Positions 27,090-41,437 are shown, counted from the stretch's first letter. The stretch is DNA of 64,000 bases from JAKACA01 sp050744865 (GCA_050744865.1 JBOGHW010000091.1:55640-119639), one strand, 5' to 3'. Numbers and translations are program-made. The notes: generated from the sequence alone by a model not told the origin.

Positions 27090-29105
27090 GTGCCTGACCT
27101 CGTGGACGACCCGAAGCTCGAGCAACGATGCATCAACGTCATCCGGGGCTTGGCGATGGACGCGCCACAACGTGCGAATTCGGGTCACTCCGGCACTGCC
27201 ATGGCGCTGGCGCCCCTCGCCCATGTCCTGTTCTCGCGGGTCCTGCGCTATGACGCGGGGGCGCCCGAGTGGCCGGACAGGGATCGGTTCGTGCTGTCCA
27301 ACGGGCACGCCTCGATCCTGCAGTACTCCATGCTCTACCTCACCGGGTACGGGCTCGAGCTCGAGGACCTCAAGCAGTTCCGCCAGTTCGGGTCGCTGAC
27401 GCCCGGCCACCCCGAGGTACACCACACACCCGGGATCGAAGTCACGACGGGTCCCCTCGGCCAAGGGCTGGCCCAGAGCGTCGGCCTGGCCGTGGCAGAG
27501 CGGTTCCTGCGCCACCGCTTCGGGCCAGGCATCTGCGACCATCACGTCTTCGGCTTCTGCGGGGACGGCGACCTCATGGAAGGCGTCAGCCACGAAGCGG
27601 CTTCCCTGGCCGGCCATCTCGGCCTCGGGCGGCTCGTCTACGTCTACGACGACAATCACATCACCATCGACGGGGCGACTGAGCTCGCTCTCAACGACGA
27701 CGTCGGCAAGCGTTTCGAGGCCTACGGGTGGCATGTCCTCCACCTGGGCGAGAGCGCCAACGACCTCGAAGTGCTGGAGGAGGGGCTGCGGGCTGCTGTC
27801 GAGGAAGCCGACAGGCCGACCCTGCTCGTCCTCCGCAGCCACATCGGCTGGCCGGCCCCCCACCGGACGGACACCAAAGAAGCTCACGGTGAGGTCTTCG
27901 GAGCCGACGAGATTCGGCTCACCAAGGAGCTCCTCGACTTGCCGCCGGAGGACTTCTACTCCCCCGACGACGTGGTCGCCTTCTACAGAACGGCCGGACG
28001 GCGTGGAACCACCGACCGCCAGGAGTGGGAGCACCGAAGGTCGATGTTGCAAGGAGACGAGCTGGCAGCCTACGAAGCCTGCCTGGCAGGCGGCGGCCTG
28101 CGCGGTTGGGCGGACAGGCTCCCTTCTTTCGAAACAGGCAGCAAGCTGGCCACCCGCCGTGCCATCAACAAGTGCCTCAACGCCACCGCCCCGGGGCTGC
28201 CAGGGTTGCTGGCAGGCGCGGCCGACCTCACTGGCAACACCGGTGTCAGCTTGGAGAACAGCGAGCCGCAGAGCCGGGAGGACATCGGCGGCCGCCAGCT
28301 CCATTTCGGCATCAGGGAGTTCGGCATGGCGTCGGCCATGAACGGCATGGCGTTGCACGGCGGTGTTCTTCCTGTCGGCGGGACGTTCTTCGTCTTCAGC
28401 GACTACGCCCGGCCGGCCGTCCGCCTGGCCGCCATCTCGCAGGCCCATAGCATCTTCTTCTTCACGCACGACTCGATAGGCCTCGGCGAGGACGGGCCGA
28501 CCCATCAGCCCGTCGAGCACCTGGCCTCGCTGCGGGCCATGCCCGGACTGCGCCTCATCAGGCCTGCGGACGCCAACGAGTGCGCCGTGGCCTGGAGGAT
28601 CGCCGTCGACTCGAGTGGGCCGACCGCCATCGTGATGAGCCGCCAGGACGTCCCTGTCCTCGACGGCACGGCAGTACTGGCGAGCCAGGGCGTCGCCAAT
28701 GGCGCCTACGTGCTCGTCCCCGAGAGCGGGCGTCTCGACCTCGTCCTCATCGGCACCGGCAGTGAAGTGCAACACTGCGTGGCAGCGGCCGCCGATCTAG
28801 CGGCCTCAGGCGTGGCGGCTCGAGTCGTCTCGTTCCCGTCCTGGGACCTCTTCGAGGCCGCCGGCGATGCCTACAGGGCGTCGGTGCTGCCGCCCGGCGT
28901 ACCAAGGCTCGCCGTCGAGGCAGCAGCATCGTTCGGCTGGGATCGCTACGCCGACGCCACGGTGAGCATCGACAGGTTCGGGGCCTCGGCCCCTTGGGTA
29001 CGCAACATGGCAGAGTTCGGGTTCACGCCGGAGAACGTCGCCGGCAAGGCCAGGCTCTTGCTGAGCCGCACGGCCGCACCCGCCGCTTCGACCAAGGAGG
29101 CATAG
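27090..29105 (+). CDS. tkt: Transketolase
   Basis: A 671-residue ThDP enzyme of the pentose phosphate pathway that moves two-carbon units between ketose and aldose phosphates. The N-terminal domain has SGHSGTAMALAPLAHVLF, GHPEVHHTPGIEVTTGPLGQ and the cofactor motif CGDGDLMEGVSHEAA with NHITIDG. The Pyr domain carries FGIREFGMASAMNGMALHGG and the GEDGPTHQPVEHLASLR loop. The C-terminal domain is complete. The usual GHPG of the first motif is GHSG here. GTG at 27090 follows a GGTAGG sequence. Its stop overlaps the transaldolase start by one base. Confidence 0.95.
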   Translation: MPDLVDDPKLEQRCINVIRGLAMDAPQRANSGHSGTAMALAPLAHVLFSRVLRYDAGAPEWPDRDRFVLSNGHASILQYSMLYLTGYGLELEDLKQFRQFGSLTPGHPEVHHTPGIEVTTGPLGQGLAQSVGLAVAERFLRHRFGPGICDHHVFGFCGDGDLMEGVSHEAASLAGHLGLGRLVYVYDDNHITIDGATELALNDDVGKRFEAYGWHVLHLGESANDLEVLEEGLRAAVEEADRPTLLVLRSHIGWPAPHRTDTKEAHGEVFGADEIRLTKELLDLPPEDFYSPDDVVAFYRTAGRRGTTDRQEWEHRRSMLQGDELAAYEACLAGGGLRGWADRLPSFETGSKLATRRAINKCLNATAPGLPGLLAGAADLTGNTGVSLENSEPQSREDIGGRQLHFGIREFGMASAMNGMALHGGVLPVGGTFFVFSDYARPAVRLAAISQAHSIFFFTHDSIGLGEDGPTHQPVEHLASLRAMPGLRLIRPADANECAVAWRIAVDSSGPTAIVMSRQDVPVLDGTAVLASQGVANGAYVLVPESGRLDLVLIGTGSEVQHCVAAAADLAASGVAARVVSFPSWDLFEAAGDAYRASVLPPGVPRLAVEAAASFGWDRYADATVSIDRFGASAPWVRNMAEFGFTPENVAGKARLLLSRTAAPAASTKEA

Positions 29106-30247
29106 TGACGAGACTGCACGACCTGTACGCCAAAGGTGGCCAAAGCCCTTGGATAGACAACCTGAAGCGCTCCTACATCACCTCCGGCCGGTTGAGCGAG
29201 CTCATCGGTGAGGGCATCCGCGGCCTGACGTCGAACCCGACGATCATGGCCAAGGCCATCGAGGAGGGCTCGGACTACGACGAGGAGTTCGCTGACTCGA
29301 TGGGCGGTGGCAGCGGCGTGCTGGCTGCCTACTGGGACCTCGTGGTCACCGACGTCAACAACGCCCTCGGCCTGTTCGCGCCGCTCTACGAGGAGAGCAA
29401 CGGAAGCGACGGCTTCGTGTCCATCGAGGTGGCCCCGAGCCTCGCACGAGACACCGCAGGCACCATCGAAGCCGCCCGCGGTCTCCACGAGCGGATCAAG
29501 GCGGCCAACGTGCTGGTGAAGATCCCGGCCACGGCCGAGGGCCTGCCGGCCATCGAGCAGATGATCTCCGAGGGCCGCAGCATCAACGTCACTCTGATCT
29601 TCTCGCTCGAGCGGTACGAAGAAGTGATCGAGGCGTACATCTCCGGCCTCCGGACATACGTGGCAGGCGGTGGTGACCCGTCGCATGTCGCCTCTGTCGC
29701 CTCCTTCTTCGTCAGCAGGGTCGACACCGAGACCGACAAGCGGCTCGAAGCCATCATCGCGGCCGACCCCGACTCGGCTGTCGCCTCCCGTGCCAAGGCG
29801 CTTCGCGGCAAGACGGCCGTGGCGCAAGCGCGATCGGCTTACGAACTGTTCGGGCGGCGGTTCTCCGGCGCTCGCTGGGATGCTCTGGCCAAGGCAGGAG
29901 CCAGAGTGCAACGGCCGCTTTGGGCTTCGACATCCACCAAGAACCCGGCCTACCCGGACCTCGCCTACGTCGACACCCTGATAGGCCGCCATACCGTCAA
30001 CACCATGCCTGAGGACACGGTGCACGCCTTCGTCGACCACGGTCAGGTGGTGGGCATGGAGCCGGACGACCTCGACAGGGCGGCCCGGAACCTGGCTGAT
30101 CTGGCAGGCAGCGGTGTCGACCTGGCCGACGTGGCACTTACGCTGGAGAGCGAAGGCGTCAGCTCGTTCGCCAAGTCCTTCGACGAGGTAATCGAGTCCC
30201 TGCAGGCAAAGGCAGCCCACCTTGGCCTCCGACAGGGACCGGCCTGA
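29105..30247 (+). CDS. tal: Transaldolase
   Basis: The 380-residue actinobacterial long form. The TIM barrel includes GLTSNPTIMAKAIEEG, the Schiff-base lysine in NVLVKIPATAEGLPAI, INVTLIFSLERYEEVIEAYI and ASFFVSRVDTETDK. It shuttles dihydroxyacetone units between sugar phosphates alongside transketolase. GTG at 29105 is chosen because AAGGAGG precedes it and it overlaps the transketolase TAG; a longer frame extends into tkt and is rejected. Confidence 0.95.
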   Translation: MTRLHDLYAKGGQSPWIDNLKRSYITSGRLSELIGEGIRGLTSNPTIMAKAIEEGSDYDEEFADSMGGGSGVLAAYWDLVVTDVNNALGLFAPLYEESNGSDGFVSIEVAPSLARDTAGTIEAARGLHERIKAANVLVKIPATAEGLPAIEQMISEGRSINVTLIFSLERYEEVIEAYISGLRTYVAGGGDPSHVASVASFFVSRVDTETDKRLEAIIAADPDSAVASRAKALRGKTAVAQARSAYELFGRRFSGARWDALAKAGARVQRPLWASTSTKNPAYPDLAYVDTLIGRHTVNTMPEDTVHAFVDHGQVVGMEPDDLDRAARNLADLAGSGVDLADVALTLESEGVSSFAKSFDEVIESLQAKAAHLGLRQGPA

Positions 30248-30255
30248 GGCTGATC

Positions 30256-30945
30256 GTGCTCCCCTCCCCTCCGCACGGTGAGCTCCGCGTTGTCGACGAT
30301 GTGCCGGCCGCTTTCTCGGCGCTGCTTGCCGAGGAGGTCTCGACGACGACCGAGTCCAGCCCTGAGGTCTTCAGGCTCGCCCTCTCGGGTGGTTCAACGG
30401 CGCGTGCCTGCTACGAGCACCTGGCGACGGTGCCTGGCATCGACTGGGGACTCGTGCACTGTTTCGTGGGCGACGAGCGCTGCGTGCCGCCCGACGACGC
30501 CGACGCAAACCAGCGCCTGATCCGCCAGTCCCTGCTCGACAGGCTTGAAGAGCCTCCCCGCTTCCACCCGATGGACTGTGCCCGGCTGCCGGTGTACTCG
30601 ACGCTCGTCGGCTCGTTCTCCGGCTTCGACTTCGTCCACCTCGGCCTTGGCCCCGACGGGCACACTGCCTCGATCTTCCCTGGCTCGGCGGCGCTTGAGG
30701 CTCCACCCGACGAGCTCGTCATGGAGAACGTCGACCCGTCCGGCCGCAACCCGCACCGCCGCGGTACCTTGACGTTCCTGGCACTGGCCCGCGCCAAGCT
30801 CGCAGTGTTCACGGTCTCCGGCCCCGAGAAACGCGACGCCCTCTCCCAAGTCCTCCGCGGCGACGACCTGCCGGCTGGCCGCGTCGCCTCAGAGCGCGTC
30901 ATCTGGCTCTGCGACCAGGCGGCCCTCGGGCCAGGCGTCTCCTAG
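30256..30945 (+). CDS. pgl: 6-Phosphogluconolactonase
   Basis: A 229-residue member of the DevB / glucosamine-6-phosphate isomerase fold. Characteristic stretches are FRLALSGGSTARACYEHLA, HCFVGDERCVPPDDADANQR, the active-site loop HLGLGPDGHTASIFPGS and a late GTLTFLALARAK. It hydrolyses 6-phosphogluconolactone in the oxidative pentose phosphate branch. It starts 8 bp after transaldolase (GTG, with GAGG 6 bp upstream). Glucose-6-phosphate dehydrogenase and OpcA, often in the same cluster in actinobacteria, are absent here. Confidence 0.93.
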   Translation: MLPSPPHGELRVVDDVPAAFSALLAEEVSTTTESSPEVFRLALSGGSTARACYEHLATVPGIDWGLVHCFVGDERCVPPDDADANQRLIRQSLLDRLEEPPRFHPMDCARLPVYSTLVGSFSGFDFVHLGLGPDGHTASIFPGSAALEAPPDELVMENVDPSGRNPHRRGTLTFLALARAKLAVFTVSGPEKRDALSQVLRGDDLPAGRVASERVIWLCDQAALGPGVS

Positions 30946-30951
30946 AGGTCA

Positions 30952-31962
30952 ATGAGCGGCTCCTCGCGCACCGTCGAAGCGGCCGGTCGGGAAGTCGAAG
31001 TCACCAGCCCCGACAAGGTCTACTTCCCCGGATGCAGCGCCACCAAGGGCGACTTGGTCGACTACTACCTGAAGATGGCAGACCCGTTGATGAACGCCGC
31101 CGGGCACCGCCCGGCGTTGTTGCAGCGCTTTCCCGAGGGCGCCCTCGGCAAGTCGTGGTTCCAGAAGCGAGTGCCCGCCGGTGCCCCCAGTTGGCTCGAG
31201 ACACTGGAGGTGAGCACACCGAACGGCACTACCTCGAACGCCCTCGTGCTCGCTGACGTTGCCCACGTCGTATGGGCCGTCAACCTCGGCTGCCTCGGCT
31301 TCCACCTGTGGCCGTCGCGTGTCGGCCTCGGGGCCAAGGCCGACGAGCTTAGGATCGATCTCGACCCGCAGCCGGGGCTCGGTTACGCCGAGGTCCGCGA
31401 GGCCGCCGAACTGGTGCGTGCCCTTTGCGCGGAAGTCGGCATCGCCGCGTACCCCAAGACCTCAGGCAACCGCGGGATCCACGTCTATGCGCGACTGCTG
31501 CCCGAGTGGGACTCGGTGCAGGTGCGAGCCGCAGCCGTTGCCCTGGCACGCGAGCTCGAGCGCCGCCACCCGGCCCTTATCACGGCCCAGTGGTGGAAGG
31601 AAGAGCGAGGTCGGCGGATCTTCGTCGACTTCAACCAGAACGCCCCACACAAGACAGTTTTCGGCGCCTGGTCGGTGCGCCCTCGTGCGGAAGGCCAGGT
31701 GTCGACACCGCTCAGCTGGCCCGAGCTGATGACAGAGGACCCGGACTCCCTGACGCTGCAGACGGTGCCGGAGCACGTGGTCCGAAAGGGGGATGCATGG
31801 GCGTCGATGCTTCTCGAGCCGCAAAGGCTCGACGGCTTGTTGGAGTTGGCAAGACGCGACGAGGCAGCCGGTCTCCCGGACGCCCCGTGGCCGCCTCAAT
31901 ACCCGAAGATGCCCGGAGAGCCCAGCCGAGTCGCTCCGAGCAGGGCTCGCAAGCAGCCCTAG
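30952..31962 (+). CDS. Stand-alone LigD-type DNA polymerase/primase domain
   Basis: A 336-residue AEP-superfamily polymerase of the kind fused to ligase in LigD of bacterial end-joining. The catalytic acidic pair is in RIDLDPQPG, the nucleotide-binding segment is SGNRGIHVYARL, and the third metal ligand is in IFVDFNQNAPHKT. The upstream strand contains WSVRP and PLSW motifs shared with LigD-Pol. No ligase or phosphoesterase domain is attached and no ku gene lies in the window. It starts 6 bp after pgl, inside a carbohydrate operon, which is an odd place for a repair enzyme. It can add ribonucleotides or fill gaps at DNA ends if it behaves like its relatives. Confidence 0.88.
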   Translation: MSGSSRTVEAAGREVEVTSPDKVYFPGCSATKGDLVDYYLKMADPLMNAAGHRPALLQRFPEGALGKSWFQKRVPAGAPSWLETLEVSTPNGTTSNALVLADVAHVVWAVNLGCLGFHLWPSRVGLGAKADELRIDLDPQPGLGYAEVREAAELVRALCAEVGIAAYPKTSGNRGIHVYARLLPEWDSVQVRAAAVALARELERRHPALITAQWWKEERGRRIFVDFNQNAPHKTVFGAWSVRPRAEGQVSTPLSWPELMTEDPDSLTLQTVPEHVVRKGDAWASMLLEPQRLDGLLELARRDEAAGLPDAPWPPQYPKMPGEPSRVAPSRARKQP

Positions 31963-32034
31963 CGAGCAGTGCCGGGCGTGGGAGCAGGCTCATCTGTGGG
32001 CCTTGGGAGCACGAGGCACCTAGCATCGGCTCCG

Positions 32035-34010
32035 GTGACAGCTGAGCGTCCGACCAAGCGCCACGTTCCCCCGCCGAGGGGCGACGTCGTCGTCGAGAAC
32101 GTCGTGCCCGCCATAGACGGCGGGCGCTTCGCGGCCAAAGCGGTCGTGGGCGACCCGCTGCTCGTGACGGCCGATGTCTTCGCGCACGGCCACGATGTCG
32201 TACGAGCCAAGATCCGGTACCGGGCAAAAGGCACGCGGCGTTGGGCGGAGGCCGCCATGATGCCGCTCGGCAACGACGCCTTCGCTGCGTCCGTCACGGC
32301 GGAGTCACCCGGCAGCCTCGAGGTCGAAGTCGCAGGCGCCGTCGACGAACTGGCGACCTGGGCGCGCGATGCGCGGCGCCGCTTAGACGCCGGCCGCCCC
32401 GATGACTTCGACGCACCGGAGGGTGCTCGCCTCTTGGCGGCCGCGGCCGACGACCTCGACAAGGACGGCGGGCGGGCCCTTGTCTCGAAGCTCGCCGATC
32501 GCCTGAGCGCTGGGCTCGACCCGGAGACCCTCGATGCGGTGGAGGCCGCCGCCGGCGTGCTGGCAGAGCGCCGCCTGCCAACGCGGGCAGCCGGGAGTGC
32601 CGCCCGTTTCGCCGTAACTGTCGACCCACCCAGGGCGGCGTTCTCCGCCTGGTACGAGATGTTCCCGCGCTCGGCCAGTCCGGATCCCGACCGCGCGGGA
32701 ACCCTCTCCGACGTCGTCGATCGCCTCGACTACGTGGCGGAGATGGGCTTCGACGTGCTCTACCTCCCTCCGATCCACCCGATCGGCACGACCGCACGCA
32801 AAGGGCGCAACAACGCCTCGGAGGCCGGCCCCGAGGACGTCGGCAGCCCGTGGGCGATAGGCGGCCCCCAGGGCGGCCACGAGACGGTCAACGAGGATCT
32901 CGGCACCGTCGCCGACTTCGAGCACCTCGTCTCGAAAGCGCGCCGCCGAGGCATCGAAGTCGCCCTCGACCTGGCCTTCCAATGCTCGCCGGACCACCCG
33001 TGGGTGACCGCACATCCCGACTGGTTCCGCCACAGGCCGGACGGGACCATCGCCTGTGCCGAGAATCCCCCCAAACGCTATGCGGACATCTACCCGATCG
33101 ACTTCCACACTGCCGACAGGGAAGGCCTCTGGCAGGCGCTTTACGGCGTGACCCGCTGCTGGGTCGACAGGGGCGTGAGGATCTTCCGCGTCGACAATCC
33201 CCACACCAAGCCCTTTGCCTTCTGGGAATGGCTCATAGCCGAGATCAAGACGGACACGCCTGACGTGATCTTCCTGGCTGAAGCCTTCACTCGGCCCAAG
33301 GTCATGCACCGCTTGGCCAAGCTCGGTTTCGACCAGTCCTACACGTACTACACGTGGCGGGACGAGAAGTGGGAGCTGACTCAATACTTCGAAGAGCTCG
33401 CCGACGGGATCGGTCCCCGCTACTTCCGTCCGAACGTGTGGCCGAACACCCCGGACATCCTCGCCAAGAGCCTGCAAGCCGGCGGGCCGCCTGCCTTCGT
33501 GACGCGCTTTGTCATGGCGGCCGGGCTCTCGGCCAGCTACGGGATCTACGGGCCTGCCTTCGAGCTGCTGTGGGACAAGGCAGTGGCGCCGGGCAGCGAA
33601 GAGTACCTGGACTCCGAGAAGTACCAGATCCACCACCACGATCTGGCTTCGCCGCGAAGCCTGCGGGAGCTCATTGCAAGGGTGAACGCCGCCCGCCGCG
33701 GTCATCCCGCCCTGCAACGAGACCGGGGACTGCGCTTCTTGAACGTCGACAACGACCACCTGCTTGCCTGGCGCAAGCGGGATGACAGCGGGCGGGATGT
33801 CGTGATCGGCGTCGTCAACCTCGACCCGCAGTGGACCCAGTCGGGCTACGTCGATGTCGAGCTCACCGACGTCGGCATCGCGCCAGGCGAGGTGATCGCC
33901 GTCCACGACGTCCTGTCAGGATCGAGGTTCAATTGGCAGGCGGGCCGCAACTTCGTTCTCCTCGACCCGGACGCGCTCCCGGCCCATCTGCTCGTCCTGG
34001 AGCGTCGCAC

Positions 34011-34014
<4 letters not shown>
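32035..34014 (+). CDS. glgE: Alpha-1,4-glucan:maltose-1-phosphate maltosyltransferase GlgE
   Basis: A 659-residue GH13_3 enzyme that adds maltosyl units from maltose-1-phosphate to alpha-glucan. Family landmarks are FSAWYEMFPRSASP, YLPPIHPIGTTARKGRNN, VGSPWAIGGPQGGHETVN, and the nucleophile in FRVDNPHTKPFAFWEWL (Asp near 387). FLAEAFTRPKVMH holds the acid/base Glu near 416; SEEYLDSEKYQIHHHDL is near 523. GTG at 32035 fits the homologous N-terminus (RHVPPPRGDVVVENVVP); an upstream GTG at 31969 would add 22 residues. It overlaps the TreS-Mak gene by 4 bp. Confidence 0.95.
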
Positions 34015-37510
<3,496 letters not shown>

Positions 37511-37514
<4 letters not shown>

Positions 37515-39550
37515 CAGCCGAGCTGCCAGCCGACTTGGCGCGGCTGGCGGCCGCCCGAGGCGTCGACACGTCCTACAGGGACCGTCTAGGGCGGACCAGA
37601 CAGGCGAGCGCCGACACGATCGTCGCCATCCTGCGCGCCATGGGCGAGCCACTCTCCGAGGCACGTGACGCCAGCGCCTGCCTGCGAGCTGAGCCGGCGG
37701 CGCCACCGGTCCCACCCGTCGCGGTGGCCTGGGACGGCCGACTCGGCATCGAGTGGGTGGAGGTCGGCGGGGCAAGCAAGTCAAGCGAGGCGAGTGGTGG
37801 CCAGGCGCTTGCGTTCGGCCTCCACACCTTGGCTCTGGCGCCGGCACGGCGCTCGGGTCGGCGAAGTGCCGAACCGACCCCCGTCCTGGTGATATCGGCA
37901 CCCCGACGCACGCGTGCCCTGCCGGGCGGCTGGGCGCTGTTCGCCCCGACATATGCGCTGCGGGACGAGCGGGCGACCCTGACAGGCGACTTCACGTGCT
38001 TGCAAGCGCTTTGCGGCATGGCCGGCCGCCTCGGCGCCTCTCACGTCTCGACGCTGCCATTACTTGCCGGCTACTCGGCTGCTGACTCGCCTGGCACGCC
38101 CGCCGGCCCTTACTCCCCCGTCAGCCGCATGTGGTGGAACGAAGGCTATCTCGACGTGTCCCGTGTGCCCGAGCTGGCGGGGCTCGATCCCGGCGCCGCA
38201 ACCGCGGCGTTCCAGTCCGGCCCGCCTGCGAGCGCCGATGTCGCCGCCGCGGCCGCTGCACTGCGCCCCCTACTCGACGTCGGAGTGGACAGGCTGCGCC
38301 GTTCGGGCGGCAGGCGGTTGCGCGAGCTCGAGACTTTCTGTGCCGCCAAGGACGGCTTGCGGCTCTACGGGCTGTTCCGCGCCGCTGTCGAGACGGGCGG
38401 CGCGCAGCCGTGGCGATGGGGCGCGACGCTGGCTGCCGGGAGCATTCGAGCCGGCCGCGACGTGCCTGAAGCGGCCGTACAAGCTCACATGTATGCCCAG
38501 TGGCTGTGCGAGCAGCAGCTGGCTGCGGTGCGCTCGCAGGGCGTCGCCAGCGGCTGCGGCCTCATGCTCGACCTGCCGATCGGCTGCCTGCCCGACGGAT
38601 TCGACCCCTGGGCGTACGGCTCGTCGTTCGTGCCTGCCGGAGCAAGCGGGCAGGGAGAGGTGTCGGTGGGTGCGCCACCCGATCGTTTCTTCCATGCAGG
38701 CCAGGATTGGGGATTCCGGCCCCTCTCGCCACACGGCGAGCGCTGCGGCGGATACCCGGTGCTCCGCGCATGCCTGTCACAGCTCATGTCGCACTGCGAC
38801 GCCCTGCGAATCGACCACGTCATGGGACTGCAGCGACTTTGGTGGATCCCATGGGGCGCGGCGGCAGCCGACGGCGCCTACGTACACTACCCCTTCGAGG
38901 AAATGCTGGCACTAACCTGCCTTTATGCTTGGCAGCACAACGTCGCCGTCGCCGGGGAGGACCTGGGCACGGTGGACGCCGAAGTGCGGAGCAAGCTCGG
39001 CGATCATGGCATTGCTGGTATGCATGTCGGCGTGTTCGACCTCTCGACCCGCCCAGGCGTGAGGCTGGCGCCTCGCCCTTCGTCTGTCGCCTGCGTCGAC
39101 ACCCACGACACAGCGACGTTCGCCGGCTGGTTCGGCGGCGGTGACATCGAGGATCGCTGCCACCTCGGCTTCCTGACGGCTGCAGCAGCCGATGGCGAAC
39201 GCACCAGGCGTCTGGAGGCCCGCCAGCTGGCCGTGAGCAGGTTCGTGGCCTCTGGCCTCCTCGAGACCGCCGATGCCGCCGATCCCGTTGCCGTGCATGC
39301 CGCCGTCCTCGAGGAGCTGGGCGCCTCCGAAGCCGGACTGGTGAGCGTGAACATCGAGGATCTCTGGGGAGAGACGGATCCGCAGAACATGCCTGGCACT
39401 ACCACCGAGCACGCCAACTTCTCGCGCCGCCTCGGCTACACGCTCGCCGACATCGAGGGGTCTGCCGCCACCGGTGACCCGCTGCGGCGTCTCGACAAGG
39501 CTCGCCGCCGCGCTAAGCGAGCACCGATGACAGGGACGGTCCCGCCATGA
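37511..39550 (+). CDS. malQ: 4-Alpha-glucanotransferase (amylomaltase) MalQ
   Basis: A 679-residue GH77 enzyme that transfers glucan segments between maltodextrins. The N-terminal accessory domain (residues 1-150) starts with LAAARGVDTSYRDRLGR. The catalytic barrel contains SPVSRMWWNEGYLDVS, nucleophile Asp435 in LRIDHVMGLQRLWWIP, acid/base Glu483 in VAGEDLGTVDAEV and the stabilising Asp in CVDTHDTATFAGWF. It overlaps treS-mak (ATGA) and glgB (ATGA), so it is locked into the alpha-glucan operon. It would rework short glucans released during glycogen turnover. Confidence 0.93.
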
Positions 39551-41418
39551 CAGATGCTGAGCTTCACCTGTTCAACGAAGGCCGGCTGTTCCAGGCCTAC
39601 GAGCGGCTCGGCGGCCATGCCGTCGCCGGCGAGAGTGCGTGGCGCTTCGCCGTCTGGGCGCCGAACGCCGAGATCGTGTCGGTGGCTCACGAGGGAAACG
39701 GCTGGGCTCCCGACGCCGACAGGCTGCAGCCGCTCGGTGCCTCGGGCATCTGGTCCGGTACGCTCGACGGCCTCGCGCCGGGCACGCCCTACAAGTACTG
39801 GATCCGGCCACGCCACGCCGAGGCCCGGTACAAGGCGGATCCCGTCGGCTTCGGCACAGAGACGCCCCCGCGGACGGCGTCGGTGCTCACGGACCTCGAG
39901 TACGAGTGGGGAGACGGCGCTTGGATGGCTCGCCGCAGCGCCTGGCGGCCGGACGACCAGCCCGTGTCGGTCTACGAGCTCCACCTCGGATCCTGGCGGC
40001 GCCACGCTGACGGCGCCTGGTACTCCTACGAGGAGCTGGCCGGGCCGCTGGCTGAGTACGTGCTGGAGCGCGGCTTCACCCACGTCGAGCTCCTTCCCGT
40101 CATGGAGCACCCCTACTACGGGTCCTGGGGGTACCAGTCGGCCGGCTACTTCGCCCCGTCGGCTCGTTTCGGCCACCCGACTGGGCTGATGGGCTTGATT
40201 GACCACTTGCACAGGAACGGGGTTGGCGTGATCCTCGACTGGGTACCCTCGCACTTTGCCACCGACGCGTTCGGCCTCGGGGACTTCGACGGCACCCATC
40301 TGTACGAGCACGAGGACCCGCGCCACCGCACCCACCCCGACTGGGGGAGCTACGAATTCAACTACGGGAGGCACGAGGTCCGCTCCTTCTTAGTGTCAAG
40401 CGCCTGGTTCTGGCTGGACAAGTACCACGCCGACGGCCTGCGCGTCGACGCTGTCGCCTCCATGCTCTACCTCGACTACTCGCGCTCCGAAGGCCACTGG
40501 GTGCCGAACCGGCTCGGCGGTCGGGAGAACCTCGACGCCGTCTCCTTCCTGCAGCAATTCAACGACTCGGTCTCCAGGCGCTTCCCTGGCGTCATGACCA
40601 TCGCCGAGGAGTCCACAGCCTGGCCGGGCGTCTCCAAGCCTGCTGCCGAAGGCGGCCTGGGATTCTCCATGAAGTGGGACATGGGCTGGATGCACGACAC
40701 GCTTGCGCACCTGGCACGCGAGCCGGTGCACAGGCGTTTCCACTACAACGAGATGACGTTTCGCGGGTTGTACGCCTTCACTGAGCGCTTCGTCCTCCCC
40801 CTCTCGCACGACGAGGTCGTGCACGGAAAGGGCTCGCTCGCCACCAAGATGCCGGGCGACGACTGGCAGCGCCGCGCCAACCTGCGCCTGCTGCTTACCA
40901 GCCAGTGGTTCCAACCCGGCAAGAAGCTGCTTTTCATGGGTGATGAGCTGGCCACCTGGCGCGAGTGGGACCACGACGGGCAGCTCGACTGGGATCTGCT
41001 CGACCGGGCCGAGAACGCCGGCCTGGCCCGCCTCGTGTCCGATCTCAACGCCCTCTACAGCGGCCTGCCGGCGCTCCACGCCGACGACTTCTCGCCCCGC
41101 GGCTTCTCATGGGTGATCGCCGACGACTCGACGAACAGCGTGCTCGCCTGGCGGCGGCTGGGAGGTGACAGCCAGGTAATGGCGGTGCTCAACCTCACTC
41201 CCGTGGTGCGAAGCGCCTACCGCGTCGGTGTCCCGGTTACGGGACAATGGCTGGAGCTGCTCAACAGCGACGCACCCGAGTACGGCGGCAGTGGGGTCGG
41301 CAACCTTGGGGCTGTCGCGAGCGAGCACGTTGCCGCCCACGGGTTCGACGACAGCGTCGTTCTCACCCTGCCGCCGCTCGCCGCGCTGCTGCTGGGACCG
41401 CCCGACCCCGAAGGCTGA
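39547..41418 (+). CDS. glgB: 1,4-Alpha-glucan branching enzyme GlgB
   Basis: A 623-residue GH13_9 enzyme making alpha-1,6 branches. It has one N-terminal CBM48 domain (WRFAVWAPNAEIVSVAHEGN); the additional N1 domain found in longer branching enzymes is missing. The catalytic domain shows VELLPVMEHPYYGSWGYQSA, nucleophile Asp301 (LRVDAVASMLYLDYSR), acid/base Glu354 (MTIAEESTAWPG) and LPLSHDEVVHGKGSL. It completes the GlgE pathway by branching the maltosyl-extended chains. It overlaps malQ by 4 bp and converges on glgX. Confidence 0.95.
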   Translation: MTDAELHLFNEGRLFQAYERLGGHAVAGESAWRFAVWAPNAEIVSVAHEGNGWAPDADRLQPLGASGIWSGTLDGLAPGTPYKYWIRPRHAEARYKADPVGFGTETPPRTASVLTDLEYEWGDGAWMARRSAWRPDDQPVSVYELHLGSWRRHADGAWYSYEELAGPLAEYVLERGFTHVELLPVMEHPYYGSWGYQSAGYFAPSARFGHPTGLMGLIDHLHRNGVGVILDWVPSHFATDAFGLGDFDGTHLYEHEDPRHRTHPDWGSYEFNYGRHEVRSFLVSSAWFWLDKYHADGLRVDAVASMLYLDYSRSEGHWVPNRLGGRENLDAVSFLQQFNDSVSRRFPGVMTIAEESTAWPGVSKPAAEGGLGFSMKWDMGWMHDTLAHLAREPVHRRFHYNEMTFRGLYAFTERFVLPLSHDEVVHGKGSLATKMPGDDWQRRANLRLLLTSQWFQPGKKLLFMGDELATWREWDHDGQLDWDLLDRAENAGLARLVSDLNALYSGLPALHADDFSPRGFSWVIADDSTNSVLAWRRLGGDSQVMAVLNLTPVVRSAYRVGVPVTGQWLELLNSDAPEYGGSGVGNLGAVASEHVAAHGFDDSVVLTLPPLAALLLGPPDPEG

Positions 41419-41437
41419 CCTGGTGGCGGACCGGCAG

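Noticed and set aside
26211..28775. An 854-codon open frame on the minus strand
   Set aside because: It is antisense to the desaturase and transketolase, has no family motif and follows from the high GC at third codon positions.
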